Shown piece by piece: positions 57,801-64,000 of a stretch of DNA of 64,000 bases; within the stretch, counting starts at the first letter, position 1; each line of letters opens with the position of its first letter. The stretch covers positions 52,902,397 to 52,966,396 of the forward strand of contig OY997658.1 of assembly GCA_963921795.1 (NCBI GenBank), in the 5' to 3' direction. Below the pieces are notes generated by a model. The model was not told the origin of the DNA and did not search any database. It saw nothing but the letters and a program-made list of their open reading frames with translations. A program made the translations under genes and the position numbers. The stretch comes from Nannobrachium achirus (Eukaryota > Chordata > Actinopteri > Myctophiformes > Myctophidae).

Positions 57801-58207
57801 CTGGCTGCCCGAGATGTAGCCAGACCCCAGCCTCATTAGGCCACTTGTTCTGGACATGCCCTAAGCTGGAGAACTACTGGAGAGAAATATTCGATATGCT
57901 TTCACGTATATGTGGAACAGAAATAACTCCTTCTTTCCACACAGCCATTTTTGGCATAATTCCCCCCGATTGCTCAGTCACACCTCCTCAATCGAATGCG
58001 GTGGCATTTGCCTCCTTGCTGGCTCGCAGACTAATTCTTCTTAATTGGAAATCCAAAAAGCCGCCCTCTTTCTCACAATGGCTGAAGGAGGTCCTCTCCT
58101 TCATACCGTTAGAGAAACTCAGGTATAAAGTCAAGGGAGCCAGCAAGAACTTTGTCCTAGCTTGGACCCCTCTTATTGCCTTTGCTGAGGAACATCCCTT
58201 TAACTAA
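54869..58207 (+). CDS. L1/Tx1-type LINE ORF2 protein, 5'-truncated (partial endonuclease, intact reverse transcriptase)
   Basis: This 1,112-codon frame encodes the copying enzyme of a non-LTR retrotransposon. The first 13 codons, opening with TTG, are host sequence. LINE-derived residues start at about S15, so there is no native start and the N-terminal endonuclease half is lost. The last endonuclease motifs remain: SRIDFFLLDN near residue 55 and SDHSPV near 86. Reverse transcriptase blocks follow: GKAPGPDGF near 321, SYRPISLLNCDYKILTKILA near 382, LDAAKAFDRV near 453, QGCGLSPFLFDLA near 514 and the catalytic YADD at 555-558. A C-terminal CPRC...H....C zinc motif lies near 980-997, then a TAA stop. 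The IWNNKNPR and GGLGLPN motifs are L1-like. There are no internal stops or frameshifts, which suggests recent insertion. Upstream ORF1 is absent, so this copy cannot move alone. Confidence 0.93.
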   Translation: MDALYFMPKIMYFISRAGAVIQSFIEAYALFDPWRKNNPATKQYSFFSPVHHSYSRIDFFLLDNRTLPLVKDSKYNSIVISDHSPVQLDINFPECVRPQRTWRFDPMMLSRESFKKLISQQIDFFLEINQTPDMSLSIVWEALKAFLRGQIISYTAHERKKYKQRLNDLTDKIAEVDRLYADAPTPELYREKLLLKTEHDSLTIKNTERLFFKSRQKFYEHGEKSGKLLAHQIRQAAANSAIPEIITATGEKTINPIEINDQFKQFYTTLYTSEPPADPLSVEAFLDGLIIPEISPEEQKWIDKEISAAEVLKAIKSMQSGKAPGPDGFSIEIYKEFADKLAPILSQLYMEIFEQCHLPQTMTQAIISVLLKKDKDPLSCGSYRPISLLNCDYKILTKILATRIESVIPSVISHDQTGFIPGRQSFYNMRRLFNILYTPHSENQPKVTEVVISLDAAKAFDRVEWQYLFTVLERFGFGPSFLTWIKIICKSPMAAVRTNNNISDYFPLYRSCRQGCGLSPFLFDLAIEPLAITIRTDDDIKGISRGGRIHKLSLYADDLLLYISNPAQSIPKVLLTLENFGHLSGYKLNYSKSVLFPITHTDEVYSNFPFKLELKAFTYLGVRVTNTMEELYNYNFKTLTERTTQDFKRWSTLPISLAGRINIVKMTILPRFLYLFQMIPIFISKATFKQLDRLISSFIWNNKNPRMKKMYLEVPRDAGGLGLPNFLWYYWAANIAKFPYWRYTYEHEQGPHWVHMELLSKPLPMLTSPLPFGQITQPTNPVVKSSLKIWLQFRKHFGLRQPSRFLPVLNNPLFPPSVMDNAFQCWHRNGLVFFSDLFPDDAFISFETLCADHDIPRTHRFRFFQIRSFTQKMFTSYPCMPPKNHLDVILEFRPSDKKQVSMIYSYIGDLKQVTWDKAKTAWERDLGEEFSEEMWESSLQRIHSSSMCIRHGLIQFKILHRLHYSGEKLARLFNIPDPGCPRCSQTPASLGHLFWTCPKLENYWREIFDMLSRICGTEITPSFHTAIFGIIPPDCSVTPPQSNAVAFASLLARRLILLNWKSKKPPSFSQWLKEVLSFIPLEKLRYKVKGASKNFVLAWTPLIAFAEEHPFN

Positions 58208-58478
58208 GTATTAGATTGTACTGTGCTTATCTACTCTGTCTTTTTGAAGCCACTGTTGTATGAAGGTGGCGGGAGTTGTCCCTGTCCAAGAGTGTAATAT
58301 CCTGTCCTACTGCTTACGTTTGCTTTTGTTTTTATGTTTTGTTTGTATATTGTCTGTTTTCTGTGTTTTCTTTTTAGCCTAGGGGGGGTGGGGCGGGTGG
58401 GTGGAAGGGGTTGTTTGTATGTGATGATGTTGTAAAATTTGAAAATTGAAAAATAAAGTCATAAAAAAAAAAAATAAT
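54909..58478 (+). mobile_element. 5'-truncated L1/Tx1 LINE insertion with 14-bp target duplication
   Basis: The 14-bp direct repeat AATAATGTATTTTA lies at 54895-54908 and 58479-58492. The 3' UTR (58208-58450) includes a GT/T-rich stretch and a G-rich run near 58382. AATAAA at 58452-58457 is followed by an A-rich tail. Truncation at the 5' end, an A tail and a 14-bp duplication are standard products of target-primed reverse transcription. Confidence 0.93.
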
Positions 58479-58719
58479 AATAATGTATTTTACAGAGTAG
58501 GTGGGGTGCTGAGGGGTTCACCACCACGGAGAATAGACTTTCAACAACGCAACACTACCTTTGGTTTGGTGAGTAGTGAAACAGTTTTGTTTATTTTGAC
58601 TGATGTTGAGCACTCGGAGGGGCCGACAATCTCGAGTCCAGCCATTTCCCGACGGGTCTGTCAGAGCGTCTCCGGGAGGAGACGCGATGGACCAGAGCTA
58701 GGGTCAATCAGTTGCACGT

Positions 58720-58790
58720 GTAACGCCCGGGATTCAAACCCGAGTCTCCCGTATGAAAGTCTCACTCCCGCGTGAAAGTCTCACTCCCGC
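58720..58790 (-). repeat. possible tRNA-like or SINE relic
   Basis: On the minus strand, GAGACTCGGGTTTGAATCCC resembles the end of a tRNA variable loop and T arm (GGTTTGAATCC). No acceptor stem or good A box is apparent. The duplicated GAAAGTCTCACTCCCG on the plus strand suggests a short repeat instead. Confidence 0.25.
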
Positions 58791-58853
58791 GTGAAGGTCT
58801 CACAACGCGTCGCGCTGCGACCCGTTGTGAGCTTGGAGGTTGGCTATTTTCGA
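58790..58853. repeat. hairpin repeat, left arm shortened
   Basis: CTCACAACGCGTCGCGCTGC then GACCCGTTGTGAGCTTGGAG and GTTGGCTATTTTCGA: the inner stem is complete and the right arm is present, while the left outer arm is reduced to GTGAAGGT. Confidence 0.75.
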
Positions 58854-60942
58854 TGCTTGATATCTACACAGAGAGGATTCTTTCAACATAAGATGCTGCA
58901 TTCAAGTTCAGGAGAGTTTGGACAAGGCTAAGGCAATTCTCTTGAATGCTGCCTTCAGGTATGGCATGGAAAGAGGGCATCTGCATTTCTTTCACCATAG
59001 TCAAAACTGCATTTGTGGTCTGGAGAGGGCACTTTTTACAGACAGATAGAAGGGCAGGGGCTCAAGCCCGCTTTGAAGTCTATGTGTGCACGTGCCTGCC
59101 ACCGTCCATCCAGGCTATGAGACTGTAACCACGACTACAGATCCCATCTGCGAGAACCTTTCGCAAAATTGCCAATACATATGTAAATATTGAGAAAAGT
59201 TCTAAATTGCCTGCGTCACTAACTTTTGATCAATTGCTGCTCTGGAATGGCATTCTGACACGTCGTCCAGTATAGGACAAAAACACAATTCTTAACATGC
59301 ATGAACAAAACGTTAGTCCTCCATGAATATACTTATTACTGGACTAATCTGAAAATGTGCTCTCTTGCGTCAAATTCATGTTTACATTCACTTCCATTCC
59401 AGGATTTAGGGGTGTTGTGGGAGCCATAGAATTGTATGAGCATGTGTGGCTAAATGAAGAGATTTTGTTTTGTTAATGGAAAATGCAACAGATGGCGGCT
59501 ATAAACCGCCGTCCCTGCAGAGCAGGGCCATTTTCCTGTAGAATGAAGAAGGAGAGAGGATTAAGGTTTTTACGAGTTTTTCCAATTTATTAATTCGTGC
59601 TCAGAGGGTACCGGAGGAAATAAATACATCAATAACTGCATACATACATACAAACATACCTACATACATGCATACATACATACATACAGTACATACACAG
59701 TTTCTAATTTCGTAACATGACATTTAATGTAAAATGTGATATTTGGAAATCAATGTTTTTGTTTTGTTTGTTTTTTCAAAATTATATAAGCAACACAATA
59801 CACAATAAAAAAAACAGCTTACATTTTGGCTGTGCAGGTGGAGAAAGGAAACACTAACTCAACATTATTTTATTTCTGCTATGTCCCTGTCGTGCCTGCA
59901 GACTAGGGCCAATGTAAATACAATGTGCTGCAATAATGCAATTCTCATAAAGATAATAGACTATTGAGACAATATATTATAATAGACATTCTGCCAAGCT
60001 AATCAATTAGAAAGCAAAGGGTGGAAATGTCTCGTATTCATTTTGGCAATCATGTCTTCTAAAACGGCCTCCTTACGCCATAAAGTACAATGAGACGTTA
60101 TTTTGTGTTTGCCATATGCTAGACAATCAAACAGCCAGTCTGTGGTCGAATGGACAACATCACGTGCGTAACAATAAACGTGTTAGCCTAGACAACATCA
60201 CAATAACAATTAACTTGTAATAAAGGAAATGTGGCAAAGAAAAAATGGAAGAGGCCATTCAGAGAATGGAGATTGAAAGGGCCTTCATCGTTATCATTTG
60301 GACTATTTCTATGTATATTTATTGTTGTATGTAATTGTATGTGTTTCTGTAGACCACAAGTCTGCAATTCCTTCATTACCGCTGGAGAGAGAGAGTTCAG
60401 TTCCCCCACATCTCATTTCAGCCCTATTACACATTCACCACTAATTTAGGAAAGGTTTTATATTATATCTGGCTTCTGTCCACTACACAAATATGTGTCA
60501 GAGAACGTGTAAAAATAGAACCATTTAAAAATGACTCTGTAGCCCCTTATATAAATTAATACTACCTGTTCAAGGTGGTAATTATGTGTGTCCCTCTTTT
60601 TCATTTTGTGAGGAAACGGGCAGCAAAAAGTGAACATGCTCTTCTTATTTGGATAAAAAAAACAGCCTTCAAGTTGCTTGCTCTGTGCCGAAAAATTAAA
60701 TGATTGTGAATCACACTTTTCATTCATAATAATTAGTTTTGTACCAGGTTATTCCTGTGAGCGACAGGGCAGCTCTTAAGATATCTTCTTTTTGCAATGA
60801 TACTGTAGGTTTGAATTACTGATGATCGTGGTATGCTAATTACCAGTAAACAAACCCAAATAGATTCTGAAATGCTTCACCCATGATGATTGCATGTCCG
60901 GTCCTGTGACAACATCATTTGATCAATTTCAATTTACACATT
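58854..60942. other. non-coding sequence with a CATA tract
   Basis: CATA units lie at about 59639-59696. Otherwise the stretch is AT-rich unique sequence with no element ends. Confidence 0.5.
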
Positions 60943-60990
60943 TAGCAGATGCTCTTATCCAGAGCGACTTGGTGTACTGTAAGTAAGTAA
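60943..60990 (-). repeat. LINE/SINE 3' tail, inverted
   Basis: Reverse-complemented it reads AAGTCGCTCTGGATAAGAGC then ATCTGCTAAATGTGTAAATTG, the same tail type as at 18637-18692. The body upstream is not recognised. Confidence 0.8.
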
Positions 60991-61315
60991 GAATAGCGTA
61001 ACTCTAGCCAACAAATAAATAAATAATTATCAAGCCAAGTGCAGAGAGAAGAATGAAGTGCCTTAAAGTAACTAGTATACCAGGTGATCCTGGCATCTGT
61101 CCGAATGGGAGCTTACCTACGTATCCCTATACCCCCAGCCCTACAATACTGTATGTTCCCTCAAAACTAACTTACTGTATAACCCAAAGTCTGTCTAACC
61201 TAAACTGAGGAAACATAGGGAACATATGGAACATGGGCATGACCCTGTCCAAACTAAATGCTATCCAAATAACATTCTTAACATTTGTGGTTAAGAAAAG
61301 TAGCAAAAACATAGT
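60991..61315. other. non-coding sequence
   Basis: Nothing recognised before the piggyBac-type MITE. Confidence 0.5.
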
Positions 61316-61319
61316 TTAA

Positions 61320-61938
61320 CCCTTAAGTTCTGTTCGGGTCATTTTGACCCGTTTTACATTTTCATTTGAAGAAAAAAGGTAGAAGTTTAAAATGTTTCCA
61401 CCTGAAACTCACTGGCCTTAAAGATTCTTCTGAGATGAACGTGTAAAAAAAATATTTTTGCACTACACCCATGCTACACCCCCCTCATATTTTTTGAACC
61501 TTAAGTGCTGTTCGGGTCATTTTGACCCGGAAGCACATAATTATGCACAGAAATACACAGTATTGTGCCAAAACACAGATACACAGCCCCCCTCCTTCTA
61601 ACACCCCCCTTCCGAAGCCCCCCTGTCTGATTTTCATTTTTTCCTATAAGCATGAGCAATATTGCCCAGTATTAAATTAAGTAGTTTTTTTACATGAATT
61701 CCAGCTAAATCAGTAAAAACGCCTAGCTCGTTCAGTGTTTAATGTGATATAGCAAAGCAGAAATGCAAACACCATATATATCATATGAATTGTTTGGTAT
61801 TGAGTCAAAGTCAATGTATCATGATGATTTGTTAAGTTAAAATGTATATTAGTGTTGTTTTTTTTAAACCAAATATCCCCCGGGTCAAAATGACCCGAGC
61901 AGAACGAAGGTGTAGTGAATCTGAACAGAACTTAAGGG
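61320..61938. mobile_element. piggyBac-type MITE (619 bp) with estrogen-response-like palindromes
   Basis: A perfect 16-bp inverted repeat CCCTTAAGTTCTGTTC lies at both ends. TTAA flanks it at 61316-61319 and 61939-61942. TTAA targets and CCC termini are the piggyBac hallmarks. No transposase is present. The left terminal region is partly duplicated at about 61498-61530. GGTCA-NNN-TGACC lies at 61337-61349, 61515-61527 and 61883-61895. Confidence 0.88.
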
Positions 61939-61942
61939 TTAA

Positions 61943-62514
61943 CCAGCTTGTGTCTGCATAGTAAACTAGCATCTATCAAAAACAAGCTGACAAGAAGGGC
62001 TTCAGAGAGAATGAAGTGCTAGGTAGTGAGGTGGAGTCTGAAGAGGTGAGAGTTCAGAATGGCGGACTTAACGATGCAATTAAATTGCATGTTGTCACCT
62101 CGCTGAAGATGGAATACATGATTGCACGCGGTGCAACTGATCCCACAGAGATATAGTTTGATGCAAACTTCAAGCTTCAGCTTGACACACATGCGCAGCT
62201 CGACTTGTTCCCCACCTTTTGTGCTGTAGTAATCTGATCCAGACTCCTCTCCTGATCAGTGCAGCATCCATCAAACCCTTGTGCCTCATTCTGCTTTAAG
62301 AATTCAAAAAATTAATAATAATAATTCTCTCCATGGCGGCCTTCTCTATCAGAAAAGCACTTAGTAGTGACATTTCTGAATTACTGATGATCGGTAGTAC
62401 GTCTAATGCCAAGAGACAACTCCTTCAGGTACAATCTCACAAACTCCAAAAGAGATTTCCACTCGCTTCGTACAGATGATTGCATGTCTGGTCCTGTGAC
62501 AACCGCATTTGATC

Positions 62515-62515
<1 letters not shown>
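61943..62515. other. non-coding sequence containing a partial duplicate of 60814-60930
   Basis: GAATTACTGATGATCG and GATGATTGCATGTCYGGTCC occur here (62380, 62475) and at about 60814 and 60885. Confidence 0.55.
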
Positions 62516-62576
<61 letters not shown>

Positions 62577-62582
62577 AGAGAG
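62516..62582. repeat. (AG)n microsatellite
   Basis: About 30 AG units with one AT and one AA interruption. Confidence 0.95.
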
Positions 62583-62715
62583 CACATGAAATATTTACAT
62601 GTTCATAGCTAGAGGGTATCCATGAGTAATGTGTGATTTGATGTGAGTGGACAAGGCTTCATGTGTGCTGTATATTCCATCCAATAACCCAACTTTCTTC
62701 TGAACATGCTAATGT

Positions 62716-62716
<1 letters not shown>

Positions 62717-62760
<44 letters not shown>

Positions 62761-62762
62761 GG
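62717..62762. repeat. (AG)n followed by a G run
   Basis: About 17 AG units and then about 13 G. Confidence 0.95.
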
Positions 62763-64000
62763 GACTTTGAAATTCTGTCTAAAAGTAAGCTAATTCCATA
62801 ATTCTATATACACAAACAGCATGCAAGGAACTTCAGTGAGAGACTCCTCACACTCCATGACGAGACCTCTCGACATGCTTCCCGCCTCGTTCCAACCGTG
62901 GGCTGGGTACATAACCAGAACACCTGAAGCACGGGGTGTTTCCTCGTGGATAATGAAATAAATAACAAGCTTCACACTTCATACAATGCCAGACTTGAAC
63001 AGAAATGGATTCAGTGTGACATAGGAACAGAGTAGCAGTGGGAGTCACACTCCTGAAGCACTTTTCTGCTATCAGCCTGTGTGCAATATACGACACATGC
63101 ACATGGAAGTGTCACCACTGAAAATTAAAAATTGAAACTGAACTCTGCAAAAAGCATATGCCATTTGAATGATTTGAATCACCCTGCCTGGAGAATAGCT
63201 GTTAAAGCTGTTAAATTCTAAACTGGTAGTTGGCCACAAATTACAAAAGAAACAAAGATATGCATCATCACATTTTGAATGCCCCAGGCTAAAGAGCAAG
63301 ACCACTCATCATAAGACTAATAACACTTTGCTGTGCTCTTCCAACTCCAAATCAACCGTCAATCACTGTAAGAAAACATAATTATCAATTTATAAGCCCC
63401 CTTTGCTGGTTTTGTCAGGGGATTCATAGCGTTCTCTGATTAATAAACGTAGTCTTTGATTTTGAAACACTAGTTTCTGTTGTCGTTATTTACGTCATGG
63501 TTAAATCAATTAATTTTATTTCACGAAGGAATTCAAACTCGATTTCGAACCATCACCAGACAATGTTCTGGTAAGCCGAACTGTTAGTGTGTTGCATTGT
63601 GAGCTGTTCAGTCAGTTCATATAATTGCTGTTATGAAAATAATAATATTGTCATCCATGGTCGTTAAATGCATAATGCATCCGGTTTTGTCCAATCCAAT
63701 CCAATCCACCTTATTTATATAGCTCATTTTACAACCAAAGTTTATAAAGTGCTGCACAGAAGAATCAAGGCTAAATACACTGTAAGGCTAAAATACAGAA
63801 ACAAACAACAGCAAAACAGTGAAATAAGAAAACAAAAAAGCAGCCACGTCAACAGACAGTGGAAAAAATAAAAAAGAACAAAGGCCACAGAAAACTCTCT
63901 AGTGGAATTAAAAGCCAGGGCGTTTGTAGAGTGTCTTTACGAACTCAATTGGCCCATATTCGGGGGAGCTAGGAAAGGGGGCGATAATTGTTACTGCATG
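62763..64000. other. non-coding sequence with a probable LINE/SINE tail
   Basis: At about 63686-63775, three CCAAT units then CACCTTATTTATATAGCTCA and AAAGTGCTGCACAGAAG resemble a common fish retroposon 3' region (from memory, family not named). The remainder shows nothing. Confidence 0.45.

Larger units (their letters stand above)
54716..58700. mobile_element. Mutator-like TIR element split by an L1 insertion
   Basis: Inverted repeats of 125 bp (54716-54840 and 58576-58700) differ at only a few positions and begin TAGCTCTGGTCCATCGCGTC. A perfect 9-bp flanking repeat GGGTCAATC lies at 54707-54715 and 58701-58709. Long TIRs with a 9-bp duplication are the mark of Mutator-like elements. Without the L1 the element is about 400 bp and has no transposase. 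Each TIR holds a GCGTCTCC-TCCC-GGAGACGC hairpin near its tip. Confidence 0.88.

Overview
This window looks like gene-poor, repeat-rich DNA from a ray-finned (teleost-type) fish. The evidence is the mix of repeats: very many long CA, AG, CAGA and GACG-type microsatellites, many hAT elements with 8-bp target duplications, TTAA-flanked T2/Kolobok- and piggyBac-type MITEs, an L1/Tx1-type LINE, a non-autonomous LTR element and a tRNA-derived SINE. I cannot name the species. I found no exon of a host protein gene, no rRNA and no convincing functional tRNA. The only long open frame (1,112 codons) belongs to a LINE.

Layout. 0.5-2.5 kb: a hAT holding a T2/Kolobok-like element that itself holds a second hAT. 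3.6-12.3 kb: a Helitron-like relic, a foldback, a TIR element with a 22-bp flanking repeat, two hATs, a Harbinger-like MITE and two adjacent TIR elements. 13.7-20.5 kb: a hAT, then a composite island with two Kolobok-type insertions, a 2.3-kb hAT and a small hAT nested inside it. 22-29 kb: minisatellites, a hairpin-ended repeat and a complete LTR element (24465-27739). 31-38 kb: a foldback, a SINE, microsatellites and a LINE relic between inverted repeats. 39.5-48.4 kb: a 1.7-kb hAT, MITEs and Helitron-like pieces. 51.9-58.7 kb: a hAT-like MITE, a probable Helitron carrying an array of CCATATATGG sites, and a Mutator-like TIR element split by a young 5'-truncated L1. 61.3 kb: a piggyBac-type MITE. 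The remaining sequence is unannotated non-coding DNA, some of it AT/TAAT-rich.

The most interesting pattern cuts across these elements. A very short palindromic sequence, with an arm near AGCAGATCTACAAGCTCACA, occurs at 16 places as a full hairpin (about 55-85 bp), a half or a decayed form, and most copies sit inside recognisable transposons. Where arms are complete the palindrome runs on into the flanks instead of being bordered by direct repeats, and between two copies of one host repeat the loop is inverted. I do not recognise it as a named family. Second-tier signals are the perfect SRF-type CArG boxes spread by the Helitron-like family, three estrogen-response-element-like palindromes in the piggyBac MITE, and a perfect 53-bp palindrome in a Kolobok-type MITE.

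All element calls rest on termini and target duplications read by eye. No database search was run.
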